Assembly: GCA_000526575.1 (NCBI GenBank)
Contig: JAGI01000002.1
Span: 3,477,501 to 3,532,345, forward strand
From: Clostridium sp. 12(A)
GTDB taxonomy: Bacteria; Bacillota; Clostridia; Lachnospirales; Lachnospiraceae
Reading direction: 5' to 3'
Length of the DNA stretch: 54,845 nucleotides
Positions 10,349 to 18,990 of the stretch are shown here, piece after piece. The stretch's first letter is position 1. Each line of letters begins with the position of its first letter. The notes below the pieces were generated by a model. It saw only the letters and a program-made list of their open reading frames with translations. It was not told where the DNA came from and did no database searches. Position numbers and translations under genes: made by a program.

Positions 10349-12508
10349 ATGAATAAAGAAAAATTGAAAGAATACCGTAGGAGAGCAAAAGAACTGGTAG
10401 CAGAAATGACATTGGAGGAAAAGGTTTCCCAGACAATTCACGGAGCGGCAGCAATTGAAAGGCTGGGGATTAAATCTTATAACTGGTGGAATGAGGGACT
10501 TCACGGAGTGGCAAGGGCTGGAGTGGCTACTGTTTTTCCACAGGCCATCGGACTGGCAGCTACCTTTGATGAGGATTTACTAAACCAGGTAGCAGATGTT
10601 ATTTCCACAGAGGCAAGGGCTAAATTCCATTTGCAGCAAAAATGCGGAGATACGGATATTTACAAAGGTCTTACCTTCTGGTCTCCTAACGTTAACATTT
10701 TCAGGGACCCGCGCTGGGGCAGGGGACATGAGACTTTTGGGGAGGACCCTTATTTATCCTCCCGTATGGGCGTCCGTTTTATTGAGGGACTTCAGGGAGA
10801 CGATGAGAATTACTTAAAGGTAGCTGCCTGCGGAAAGCATTTTGCGGTTCATTCCGGCCCGGAGGAAGAACGCCATTCCTTTGATGCTGTGGTTTCCAAA
10901 CAGGATATGTTTGAGACATATCTGCCTGCTTTTGAGGCCTGTGTAAAGGAAGGAAAAGTTGAGGCCATCATGGGCGCCTACAACCGGACCAATGGAGAGC
11001 CCTGCTGTGGAAGCAAAACGCTGTTAAAAGATATTTTAAGAGATTTCTGGGGCTTTGAGGGCCATGTGGTTTCCGATTGCTGGGCCATTAAGGATTTCCA
11101 TGAACATCATAAAGTGACTTCATCTGCCGTGGAATCTGTGGCAATGGCCATGGAAAACGGCTGTGACTTAAACTGTGGCAGCTTGTTCCTATACTTGACT
11201 GAGGCAGTGAATCGTGGAATGGTTTCAGAGGAGCGGTTAAATGAAGCCGTGGAAAACCTCATGATGACCCGGTTAAAGCTTGGCGTATTTGACGAGCAGG
11301 AGAAGATTCCATTTAACAAGATTACATATAAGGATAATGATACCAGAGAGCACAAGGAGCTTAACTTCACTGCATCCAGAAAGTCCTTTGTTCTTCTTAA
11401 GAACAAGGATAACCTTCTGCCTCTTGATAAGAACAAAATAAAGACCATTGGCATCATTGGTCCCAACAGCAATAACAGAAAAGCACTGGTTGGTAATTAT
11501 GAGGGCACTGCTTCCAGATACTTTACCATAACAGAAGGCATTCAGGATTATCTGGGTGAGGACGTTCGTGTCATGGTTTCGGAAGGCTGCCATCTTTGCA
11601 GACCGAAGGTCAGCGGTCTTGGTCAGGAGAATGACCGTATATCTGAAGTAAGGGGAGTCTGTGAAGAGAGCGATGTGATTATTGCCTGCATGGGTCTTGA
11701 TTCCAGTCTGGAAGGCGAAGAAGGAGATGAGGGCAATGAGTTTGCCAGCGGTGATAAGCCAAACCTTTCTCTTCCAGGACTTCAGGAAGAGGTATTAAAG
11801 GAAATTTATCAGAGCGGAAAGCCAGTGGTATTAGTGATTTTATCCGGCAGTGCTCTTGCAGTTACCTGGGCAGATGAGCATATTCCGGCTATTTTGGAAG
11901 GCTGGTATCCGGGAGCCCAGGGAGGAAGAGCACTGGCCTCTGTCTTATTTGGAGAGTATTCACCAGAAGGAAAGCTTCCGGTGACCTTTTATAGGACTTC
12001 AGAGGAGCTTCCTGATTTCAGAGATTATGATATGAAGGGAAGAACCTACCGTTATATGAAGCAGGATGCCCTTTATCCCTTTGGATACGGCTTATCCTAT
12101 ACTGATATTACAGTAAGCGGCGTGTCACTGAGCCAGAATACGGTAGTGGAAGGGGAAAACATAACGGTTAAGGCGGTTCTTAAGAACACAGGTACCATGA
12201 AAGGGGCTGAAACCTTACAGGTTTACGTAAAGTCCTGCCAGCCTGATACTCCAAATGCTCAGTTAAAGGCTTTTAAAAAGGTTGAGCTTAATCCTGGGGA
12301 AGAAAAAGAGGTGGCACTTACCTTAAGTGACCGTTCCTTTGGACTTAGAGATGAAAAGGGTGACCTGGTTCTTTACCAGGGCGATTATCTGGTGTATACA
12401 GGAACTCAGCAGCCAGATGCCCGCAGCATGGAGTTGACAGGTAAAGTGCCGGAATGCATGACAGTAACAGCAGCAGATCAGGTAGTTCTTGAAGCGTGCT
12501 GCATTTAA
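10349..12508 (+). CDS. Glycoside hydrolase family 3 protein, beta-xylosidase-like
   Basis: Exo-acting glycosidase removing beta-linked sugars from short oligosaccharides. No signal peptide is visible, so it is probably cytoplasmic and acts on imported oligosaccharides. The (beta/alpha)8 domain carries NWWNEGLHGVARAG (45-58) typical of the xylosidase/arabinosidase branch, KHF (163-165), and the nucleophile Asp243 in VVSDCWAI. The second domain contains the acidic GEEGDEGNEFASGDKPNLSL stretch where the acid/base glutamate lies. A C-terminal fibronectin III-like domain (about 590-700, ETLQVYVKS) completes the usual 719-residue architecture. It is followed 25 nt later by an esterase. A beta-glucosidase role cannot be excluded. 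Confidence 0.9.
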   Translation: MNKEKLKEYRRRAKELVAEMTLEEKVSQTIHGAAAIERLGIKSYNWWNEGLHGVARAGVATVFPQAIGLAATFDEDLLNQVADVISTEARAKFHLQQKCGDTDIYKGLTFWSPNVNIFRDPRWGRGHETFGEDPYLSSRMGVRFIEGLQGDDENYLKVAACGKHFAVHSGPEEERHSFDAVVSKQDMFETYLPAFEACVKEGKVEAIMGAYNRTNGEPCCGSKTLLKDILRDFWGFEGHVVSDCWAIKDFHEHHKVTSSAVESVAMAMENGCDLNCGSLFLYLTEAVNRGMVSEERLNEAVENLMMTRLKLGVFDEQEKIPFNKITYKDNDTREHKELNFTASRKSFVLLKNKDNLLPLDKNKIKTIGIIGPNSNNRKALVGNYEGTASRYFTITEGIQDYLGEDVRVMVSEGCHLCRPKVSGLGQENDRISEVRGVCEESDVIIACMGLDSSLEGEEGDEGNEFASGDKPNLSLPGLQEEVLKEIYQSGKPVVLVILSGSALAVTWADEHIPAILEGWYPGAQGGRALASVLFGEYSPEGKLPVTFYRTSEELPDFRDYDMKGRTYRYMKQDALYPFGYGLSYTDITVSGVSLSQNTVVEGENITVKAVLKNTGTMKGAETLQVYVKSCQPDTPNAQLKAFKKVELNPGEEKEVALTLSDRSFGLRDEKGDLVLYQGDYLVYTGTQQPDARSMELTGKVPECMTVTAADQVVLEACCI

Positions 12509-12533
12509 CAAAAGAAGGATTTAAGGTGAGAGA

Positions 12534-14441
12534 ATGACAGAAAGAGAAGAGTCCTTGAATAGTCAGGCAGAAGGGAGGGGGGCCGAAAGGCCCCTCTGCC
12601 TTTCTAAAATATTCAGTGAAGGCTGTGTGCTTCAGCAGGGAAAAAGCACAAGGATATGGGGAAAAACAGTTCCTTTAAAGGGAGTGGCCGTAGAATTTCA
12701 GCAAAAAACAATTTTTACCAGGGCAGATGATAAGGGGGACTGGCAGCTTTTATTTTCAGACCTAAACCCGGGAGGCCCCTTTACTTTGACCATACGGTCT
12801 GAAACAGAAGAAATCATACGTCTCAAAGAGGTGTATGTGGGAGAGGTATTTGTTTGCTCTGGTCAGTCCAATATGGAGCTGCCTATGGAACGAGTGAAGG
12901 ACCAGTATCCGGAGGAATTGAAACGGCCGGAGAGACCTTATATCAGGCTTTATAAGGTGAAGGAGCATTACGACTTTGACGGTCCTTTAGATGACCATAG
13001 GGAGGCCTCCTGGTACACCTGTTCTCCGGAGACCATCAGAAGCTTTTCGGCAGTTTCCTATTTCTTTGGAAGATACCTTCTGGAGGATAAAAAGGTGCCT
13101 GTGGGCCTTATTAACTTAAGTCTGGGCGGAACACCGGCAGAGGCGTGGATGGGATTGGAGGCGCTTCAGTCCTATCCTGAGGCGCTTAGTACTTTAAAGA
13201 AGTTCCAGGACAAGGAATTTGTGAAAAGCCACATGGCAGAAAATGAAAGACTGCAAAGAGAGTGGCATGAAATTATCGACCAGCAGGATAAGGGCTGTGA
13301 AGGCAGCTTGGAGCCGTGGAAGGAAATCAATCTCCCAGGCTTTTTAAAGGATGGAGGAATTGAGGATTTCTGTGGAAGCATCTGGCTTCGGAGACGGTTT
13401 ATGGTTCCTGAGACTATGGCAGGAGAATCAGCCAGACTGTGGCTCGGCACCATGGTCGACAGTGACAGAACCTATATCAATGGAGTCTTAGTAGGTGAAA
13501 CCGGCTACCAATATCCTCCAAGAAAATATGAGATTCCAAAGGGTGTTTTAAAAAACGGGGAGAATGAAATCACCATCCGTCTGGTCTGTGACCATGGACA
13601 AGGCCGGATGACTCCGGAAAAGAAATACCAGATTTTTACAGAGGATAACAGGATCGATCTGGAAGGGACATGGGAATACCGGATTGGCTTTCGGTGCGGT
13701 CCTGCTCCAGAGATGGATTTTATAAACAGAAAGCCTACAGGACTTTTTAATGCCATGGTGGCTCCATGTCTTCCGTATACTGTAAAGGGGGTTCTCTGGT
13801 ATCAGGGAGAATCCAATGACAGCAGTCCCGATACCTACGAGGACCTTTTAAGACGTCTTATCTTAAATTGGAGAGAGAATTGGAAGCAGGATAAGCTTCC
13901 CTTTGTAGTAGCCCAGCTTCCCGGTTTTTCCATTGATCTTCTGGAGGATTCAGAGGCCTGGCCAAAGCTTAGGCACGCCCAGTCCCAGGCAGCCGGACTG
14001 CCCGAGGTAGCTGTGACGGTGAACCTTGACCTTGGGGAGTGGAATGACCTTCACCCTCTGAATAAAAAGGAAGTGGCAAGACGACTTTCTCTGGCAGTAA
14101 GAGGCATGATTTATGGAGAGCCTGTGGAGTACTTCGGACCAAAGGTACGCTCTTATCAGGTGTCAGAGGGCCGTGTTCTGCTTTCCTTTGAAACTCATGA
14201 AGGTAAGGATATGGTTGTAAAGAATGGAACGGGGGTAGAAGCCTTTTCCCTGGCTGGAGCGGACGGAATCTATTACCCGGCAAAAGGGGACGTAAAAGGA
14301 ACTTCTGTTACCTTATGGAGCAGGGAAGTGGCAGAGCCTAAAGCTCTTCGTTACGCTTACTCCAATGCTCCCTCAAAAGGGCTCTTATTCAGTCAGGGCG
14401 GCCTTCCGGCATCCCCCTTTATTCTAACTCTTAGTATTTAA
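12534..14441 (+). CDS. Sialate O-acetylesterase / SASA-type carbohydrate esterase
   Basis: Carbohydrate acetylesterase of the SGNH/SASA type, 635 residues. The catalytic serine is Ser112 in CSGQSNMELPM; WYQGESND and, near residues 503-507, the NDLHP Asp-His pair complete the active site. Between the two halves of the hydrolase (about 265-375) is an inserted beta-sandwich resembling the sugar-binding domain of GH2 enzymes. No signal peptide is visible. Paired 25 nt behind a GH3 xylosidase-like enzyme, it more likely deacetylates xylo-oligosaccharides than sialic acid; this is context inference. AAGGTGAG precedes the ATG. Confidence 0.85.
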   Translation: MTEREESLNSQAEGRGAERPLCLSKIFSEGCVLQQGKSTRIWGKTVPLKGVAVEFQQKTIFTRADDKGDWQLLFSDLNPGGPFTLTIRSETEEIIRLKEVYVGEVFVCSGQSNMELPMERVKDQYPEELKRPERPYIRLYKVKEHYDFDGPLDDHREASWYTCSPETIRSFSAVSYFFGRYLLEDKKVPVGLINLSLGGTPAEAWMGLEALQSYPEALSTLKKFQDKEFVKSHMAENERLQREWHEIIDQQDKGCEGSLEPWKEINLPGFLKDGGIEDFCGSIWLRRRFMVPETMAGESARLWLGTMVDSDRTYINGVLVGETGYQYPPRKYEIPKGVLKNGENEITIRLVCDHGQGRMTPEKKYQIFTEDNRIDLEGTWEYRIGFRCGPAPEMDFINRKPTGLFNAMVAPCLPYTVKGVLWYQGESNDSSPDTYEDLLRRLILNWRENWKQDKLPFVVAQLPGFSIDLLEDSEAWPKLRHAQSQAAGLPEVAVTVNLDLGEWNDLHPLNKKEVARRLSLAVRGMIYGEPVEYFGPKVRSYQVSEGRVLLSFETHEGKDMVVKNGTGVEAFSLAGADGIYYPAKGDVKGTSVTLWSREVAEPKALRYAYSNAPSKGLLFSQGGLPASPFILTLSI

Positions 14442-14524
14442 CTGGAATAAAAGGAATTGTATGGAATTTTTTTGAAAGATTCAAAAAGATTATGATTTGA
14501 TTTAAGAAATACATTGCAACCCAT

Positions 14525-14553
14525 TCATACTTGTTACACAACCTGCATAAGTA
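14525..14553 (+). promoter_or_regulatory. Candidate sigma-E promoter of spoIIID
   Basis: TCATACT, a 14-nt gap, then CATAAGTA. This resembles the sigma-E pattern (KMATATT, 14 nt, CATACANT) with one mismatch in the -35 and a partial -10. B. subtilis spoIIID is sigma-E dependent, which supports the call. A similar element with the same CCTGCATAA core precedes the SipL-type gene at 24407. Confidence 0.5.
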
Positions 14554-14582
14554 TGTAAAAACGTCCTAGCAGGGGGATTTTC

Positions 14583-14858
14583 TTGAAGGAATATATTGAG
14601 GAACGCGCGGTTGCGATCGCCAACTACATCATAGACTATCATGCGACCGTGAGGCAGACAGCGAAGAAGTTTGGTATCTCCAAATCAACGGTACATAAAG
14701 ATGTAACGGACCGCTTAGAACACATCAATCCATCCCTGGCAGCCCGGGCCAGGGTGATCCTGGACATTAACAAGTCCGAGCGCCACATCAGGGGCGGCCT
14801 AGCCACCAAGGAAAAGTATCAACATCGTTTGCAGATGTGCAGTAAAAAGAATTCTTGA
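14583..14858 (+). CDS. spoIIID: Sporulation transcriptional regulator SpoIIID
   Basis: Mother-cell-specific DNA-binding protein that switches gene expression between the sigma-E and sigma-K programmes. The 91-residue product matches SpoIIID along its length: ERAVAIANYIIDYHATVRQTA, then the helix-turn-helix KKFGISKSTVHKDVTDRL (about 28-45), then the basic tail. The start is a TTG at 14583 placed behind AGGGGG; no ATG in a suitable place exists. It is a single-gene unit with its own candidate sigma-E promoter and terminator. Confidence 0.97.
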   Translation: MKEYIEERAVAIANYIIDYHATVRQTAKKFGISKSTVHKDVTDRLEHINPSLAARARVILDINKSERHIRGGLATKEKYQHRLQMCSKKNS

Positions 14859-14875
14859 AAAAATGGGTAGAGGAT

Positions 14876-14923
14876 CAGCCGCTGTCTGAGAAATAGTAGA
14901 CGTTCTCAGTCAGCGGCTGTTTC
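14876..14923 (+). terminator. spoIIID terminator
   Basis: Seventeen-position stem (14876-14892 with 14903-14919, one mismatch) followed by a short T-tract. It ends the spoIIID unit before the next promoter. Confidence 0.8.
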
Positions 14924-14953
14924 CATTCTAAACAAAAATTCACAAAAAATTTG

Positions 14954-14982
14954 TTGACATGAAACTGCAAAATATGTTATTC
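14954..14982 (+). promoter_or_regulatory. Sigma-A-like promoter for the polyamine leader
   Basis: A perfect TTGACA at 14954-14959. The -10 is less clear: TTATTC at 17-nt spacing or TGTTAT at 15-nt spacing. Transcription would begin near 14988-14992, just before the structured RNA. Confidence 0.6.
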
Positions 14983-14989
14983 TTTTTCC

Positions 14990-15281
14990 CAGTATGAAGA
15001 GACATTATCGTTTTCATGCAAATATCGACCACTTCTTATGAAGTTAAGCCCAGACGGACAGGCGGGTCGGCTGCCGAGCGTGGGAAACCACATTATTGAT
15101 TGAGTTAGAAGCTCAAATTTTATAAGTTGATTACTTTATAATCAGTGCAAATGCACATCATCTTGTGAAACGATCAATAATAGCAGGGACAATATATTTG
15201 CTATGTAGACTCGAAAACGATAATTGTCATGAAAAATTGGAGGGCTTCATGCCCGTTTCCATAATCATTCATGAGATTTTC
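14990..15281 (+). ncRNA. Structured leader RNA of unknown class upstream of the polyamine operon
   Basis: About 290 nt without an ORF that fold into a nested architecture visible by eye. A long closing stem pairs 15001-15015 with about 15212-15228 (one bulge). Inside it GCAAATAT (15018-15025) pairs with ATATTTGC, and ATTATTGATTG (15093-15103) pairs with CGATCAATAAT. Small hairpins include ACTTC/GAAGT, a GC-rich domain around CCCAGACGG and CTGCCGAGCG (about 15049-15085), TTGATTA/TAATCAG, and GTGC/GCAC. A perfect terminator follows at 15282. The layout promoter, structured domain, terminator, operon is that of a transcription-attenuating riboswitch. I could not match it to known riboswitches or to T-box, tmRNA, RNase P or SRP RNA. 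A 6S-like RNA is the main alternative. Confidence 0.6.
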
Positions 15282-15314
15282 AGGCAGGTGATGTACGGTC
15301 ACCTGCCTTTTTTG
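15282..15314 (+). terminator. Intrinsic terminator/attenuator before the polyamine operon
   Basis: A perfect 10-bp stem (15282-15291 with 15299-15308), 7-nt loop and a T-run. It sits 63 nt before the decarboxylase gene and directly after the structured RNA, so it either attenuates the operon or ends an independent small RNA. Confidence 0.9.
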
Positions 15315-15376
15315 TGTGTTAAAACGCCCCAAAAGGCGCTTCCCAAGAATGTGACGAAGGAGAGGTAAATTGCCGT

Positions 15377-16825
15377 ATGAACAAAGAAGATCAAAAAAGA
15401 GCGCCGATTTATGAAGCGCTGGAAACATTCAGGAAGAAAAGGGTGGTTCCTTTTGATGTGCCTGGGCATAAAAGGGGAAGGGGAAACCCCGAACTGGCTC
15501 AGCTTTTGGGAGAAAAATGTGTAGGGCTTGATGTTAATTCCATGAAGCCCCTTGATAATTTATGTCACCCGGTATCCGTTATCCGTGATGCAGAAGAGCT
15601 GGCAGCCAGAGCCTTTGGAGCAGCCGATGCTTTTTTAATGGTAGGTGGTACCACTTCAGCGGTTCAGAGCATGATTTTATCTGTCTGTAAGGCAGGGGAT
15701 AAAATCATACTTCCAAGAAATGTTCACAAAAGTGCAATTAACGCACTTGTTATTTGCGGAGCAATTCCTGTTTATGTAAACCCGGAGGTAAACAGTACCT
15801 TAGGTATTTCTCTTGGAATGGAAATCAGCCAGGTGGAGAAGGCTATTATGGAGAATCCGGATGCAGTGGCAGTTCTCGTTAATAATCCCACTTACTATGG
15901 AATCTGCTCCGATATGCGTTCCATCGTAACCTTGGCTCATGCCCATGGAATGAAGGTGCTGGCTGATGAGGCCCACGGTACCCATCTATACTTTGGGAAA
16001 GGACTTCCGGTGTCCGGCATGGCAGCAGGCGCAGATATGGCGGCAGTATCCATGCACAAATCAGGGGGAAGCCTGACACAAAGCTCCATGCTCCTGATCA
16101 ATGAGGGTGTGAATGGGGATTATGTCCGCCAGATCATTAACTTGACTCAGACCACAAGTGCCTCCTATCTCTTATTATCAAGCCTTGATATCTCAAGAAG
16201 GAACTTGGCTCTTCGTGGTGAGGAGTCCTTTCAAAAGGTGGTAGAAATGGCAGAGTATGCCAGGGAAGAGATTAATTCCATCGGGGGATATTATGCGTAT
16301 GGAAGAGATTTAATCAACGGCACCAGCATCTTTGATTATGATGTGACAAAGCTTTCCATCTATACCCTTGGCATCGGTCTTGCCGGCATTGAGGTTTATG
16401 ACCTGCTTCGGGATGAATATGATATTCAGATTGAATTTGGAGATATCTGCAACATTCTGGCTTACATTTCCATCGGGGACAGGATTCAGGATATTGAGCG
16501 CCTCGTAGGTGCTCTGGCTGACATTGAACGGCTTTATAAAAAGGACCGGAGCGGAATGTTATCAGGAGAATACATAGCACCCAAGGTGGAAATTTCTCCT
16601 CAGAAGGCATTTTACTCCAGTAAGGTATCGGTTCCTGTAAAAGAAGCCGCAGGGAAAATCAGCGGAGAATTTGTTATGTGCTATCCTCCGGGAATCCCCA
16701 TCTTAGCACCAGGGGAGAGAATTACAGAGGAAATTGTGGAATATATCATTTACGCAAAAGAAAAGGGATGCTCCATGCAGGGAACAGAAGACCCGGCCGT
16801 GGAACATCTGATGGTACTAAAATAA
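15377..16825 (+). CDS. speA: PLP-dependent arginine decarboxylase (Orn/Lys/Arg decarboxylase, fold type I)
   Basis: Converts arginine to agmatine, the first step of this operon's route to polyamines. The 482-residue protein has VPFDVPGHKRGRGNPE near the N-terminus and the PLP-binding lysine Lys228 in SMHKSGGSLTQSS; DEAHGTH (about 197-203) supplies the PLP-contacting aspartate. The short form without a wing domain is typical of Firmicute SpeA/YaaO-type enzymes. Orn, Lys and Arg enzymes of this fold look alike. Arginine is preferred because the same operon encodes agmatine deiminase and N-carbamoylputrescine amidase. It is the first gene behind the structured leader. Confidence 0.88.
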   Translation: MNKEDQKRAPIYEALETFRKKRVVPFDVPGHKRGRGNPELAQLLGEKCVGLDVNSMKPLDNLCHPVSVIRDAEELAARAFGAADAFLMVGGTTSAVQSMILSVCKAGDKIILPRNVHKSAINALVICGAIPVYVNPEVNSTLGISLGMEISQVEKAIMENPDAVAVLVNNPTYYGICSDMRSIVTLAHAHGMKVLADEAHGTHLYFGKGLPVSGMAAGADMAAVSMHKSGGSLTQSSMLLINEGVNGDYVRQIINLTQTTSASYLLLSSLDISRRNLALRGEESFQKVVEMAEYAREEINSIGGYYAYGRDLINGTSIFDYDVTKLSIYTLGIGLAGIEVYDLLRDEYDIQIEFGDICNILAYISIGDRIQDIERLVGALADIERLYKKDRSGMLSGEYIAPKVEISPQKAFYSSKVSVPVKEAAGKISGEFVMCYPPGIPILAPGERITEEIVEYIIYAKEKGCSMQGTEDPAVEHLMVLK

Positions 16826-16858
16826 AAAAACTTCCATGGAGAGAGGAGAGTGGGAAAG

Positions 16859-17716
16859 ATGGAGATATGGTTTTCTGAACTGCATACTTCAAACGTGAAG
16901 CTTTCTGTCCGGATTGACAAGCAGCTATTTTCCGGGGAAAGTGAATATCAGAGAATCGACGTGTTTGAGTCACAGGAATTTGGAAAATTCGTGGCTTTAG
17001 ACGGAGACATTGTTTTTTCAGAAAAGGATGAATTTATATACGATGAGATGGTGACCCATGTTCCCATGGCAGTTCACCCATGCGTGAAGCGTGTGCTGAT
17101 CATCGGTGGAGGAGACGGCGGCGTAGCCAAGGAGCTGTTACAGTATCCTTCTATTGAATCCATTGATGTGGTTGAGACGGATAAGCTGTTTGTAGACGTG
17201 TGCAGGGACATCTTTCCTGAGGTAGCATGCGGGCTTTCCGATCCAAGGGTTAAGGTCTATTATGACGATGGTCTTCGATTTTTAAGAAATAAAAAAGAGG
17301 AATACGATCTCATTATCAACGATTCCACAGACCCCTTTGGTCATACGGAAGGGCTGTTTACCAAGGAATTTTACGGCAGCTGTTATAAGGCATTAAAAAG
17401 CGATGGAATTATGGTGTATCAGCATGGAAGCCCCTTCTACGATGAAGATGAGGAGGCATGCCGGAGCATGCACCGGAAGGTATACCGTTCCTTCCCCATT
17501 AGCCGGGTATACCAGGCTCATATTCCCACTTGCCCGTCTGGCTACTGGCTCTTTGGCTTTGCATCAAAAAAGTATCACCCAATCAACGATTTTAAACCGG
17601 AAAACTGGAAAAAATTAAAAATAGAGACCTGGTATTATACCGCGAATCTTCATATGGGAGCATTTATGCTGCCAAAATATGTGGAAGATTTACTGGAAGA
17701 GGAGGAAAAAGAATGA
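16859..17716 (+). CDS. speE: Polyamine aminopropyltransferase (spermidine synthase)
   Basis: Transfers an aminopropyl group from decarboxylated S-adenosylmethionine to putrescine. The 285-residue chain shows the nucleotide loop GGGDGG (83-88), the putrescine-loop sequence NDSTDPFG, and the N-terminal beta-stranded part ending in QEFGKFVALDGDIVFSEKDEF. The ATG at 16859 is chosen because GAGAGGAG (16841-16848) is too close to the GTG at 16850. It overlaps the next gene by 4 nt. No S-adenosylmethionine decarboxylase gene, which it needs, is in this window. Confidence 0.93.
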   Translation: MEIWFSELHTSNVKLSVRIDKQLFSGESEYQRIDVFESQEFGKFVALDGDIVFSEKDEFIYDEMVTHVPMAVHPCVKRVLIIGGGDGGVAKELLQYPSIESIDVVETDKLFVDVCRDIFPEVACGLSDPRVKVYYDDGLRFLRNKKEEYDLIINDSTDPFGHTEGLFTKEFYGSCYKALKSDGIMVYQHGSPFYDEDEEACRSMHRKVYRSFPISRVYQAHIPTCPSGYWLFGFASKKYHPINDFKPENWKKLKIETWYYTANLHMGAFMLPKYVEDLLEEEEKE

Positions 17717-18987
17717 GCAGATTATTAGTTATCGGATGTGGAGGCGTTGCTTCCGTAGCAATTCAGAAATGCTGTCAGAACAGCGAGGTGTTTACAGACA
17801 TCTGTATCGCAAGCAGAACCAAGGAAAAATGTGATGCCTTAAAGGAAAAGCTGGAAGGAAAGACAAGCACTAAGATTGAGACTGCAAAGGTCGATGCTGA
17901 CAATGTGGATGAGGTAGTGGAGCTGATCAAATCCTACAATCCGGATGCTGTGTTAAATGTAGCTCTTCCTTATCAGGATTTGACCATCATGGATGCCTGC
18001 TTAAAGGCAGGAGTCCACTACATCGATACCGCTAACTTTGAGCCGGAAAATACCGATGATCCCCAGTGGCGTGAAATCTATGAGAAACGCTGTAAGGACC
18101 TTGGCTTTACCGCTTACTTTGATTATTCCTGGCAGTGGGATTATAAAGAGCGCTTTGAACAGGCCGGACTTACCGCTCTTCTTGGAACCGGCTTTGACCC
18201 AGGCGTTACCAGTGTATATTCTGCTTATGCCTTAAAGCATTATTTTGATGAAATTCATACCATTGATATCTTAGACTGCAACGGCGGCGACCATGGATAT
18301 CCATTTGCGACCAACTTTAACCCGGAAATCAACTTAAGGGAAGTATCTGCAAACGGTTCTTACTGGGAGAACGGCCACTGGGTAGAGACAGAGCCCATGG
18401 AGCTTAAATCCAAATATAACTTCCCGGAGGTTGGAGAAAAGGACATGTACTTACTCCATCACGAGGAAATCGAATCCCTGGCAAAGAACATCCCTGGCGT
18501 AAAACGGATTCGTTTCTTCATGACCTTTGGACAAAGCTATTTAACACACATGAAATGTCTGGAGAATGTAGGCATGCTTTCTACCTCTCCCATACCGTTT
18601 AATGGACAGGAGATCGTTCCCATTCAGTTTTTAAAGGCTCTGTTACCAGATCCTGCGTCTCTGGGACCAAGAACCGTTGGAAAGACAAACATCGGCTGTA
18701 TCTTCACAGGAGTGAAAGATGGGAAGGAAAAGACCATCTACATCTACAACGTATGTGACCATCAGGAATGCTACAAAGAGGTGGAGTCTCAGGCCATTTC
18801 TTATACCACCGGAGTTCCAGCTATGATCGGTTCCATGATGTTAGTGACCGGACAGTGGAGAAAGCCTGGTGTATTCAATGTGGAAGAGTTTGATCCAGAT
18901 CCATACATGGAGGCATTGAACAAATGGGGCCTTCCATGGGTGGTTTGTGAAGACCCGGAAACTGTTACAGTATGGAAAGCGGAATAA
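17713..18987 (+). CDS. Carboxynorspermidine/carboxyspermidine dehydrogenase (saccharopine dehydrogenase family)
   Basis: Condenses aspartate semialdehyde with a diamine and reduces the imine, giving carboxyspermidine (with putrescine) or carboxynorspermidine (with diaminopropane). The NAD(P)-binding Rossmann motif is VIGCGGVASVA at residues 5-15, and the 424-residue length and C-terminal domain match the saccharopine dehydrogenase-like CANSDH/CASDH branch. It starts inside the stop region of speE (ATGA overlap) and is followed directly by its partner decarboxylase. Since the operon makes putrescine, carboxyspermidine is the likelier product. Confidence 0.92.
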   Translation: MSRLLVIGCGGVASVAIQKCCQNSEVFTDICIASRTKEKCDALKEKLEGKTSTKIETAKVDADNVDEVVELIKSYNPDAVLNVALPYQDLTIMDACLKAGVHYIDTANFEPENTDDPQWREIYEKRCKDLGFTAYFDYSWQWDYKERFEQAGLTALLGTGFDPGVTSVYSAYALKHYFDEIHTIDILDCNGGDHGYPFATNFNPEINLREVSANGSYWENGHWVETEPMELKSKYNFPEVGEKDMYLLHHEEIESLAKNIPGVKRIRFFMTFGQSYLTHMKCLENVGMLSTSPIPFNGQEIVPIQFLKALLPDPASLGPRTVGKTNIGCIFTGVKDGKEKTIYIYNVCDHQECYKEVESQAISYTTGVPAMIGSMMLVTGQWRKPGVFNVEEFDPDPYMEALNKWGLPWVVCEDPETVTVWKAE

Positions 18988-18990
18988 GTG

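Noticed and set aside
14990-15281. Identification of the leader as tmRNA, RNase P, SRP RNA, T-box, or lysine/SAM/glycine riboswitch
   Set aside because: None of the sequence motifs of these RNAs (for example TGGCACCGC of T-boxes or GAGGAAAGTCC of RNase P) is present.
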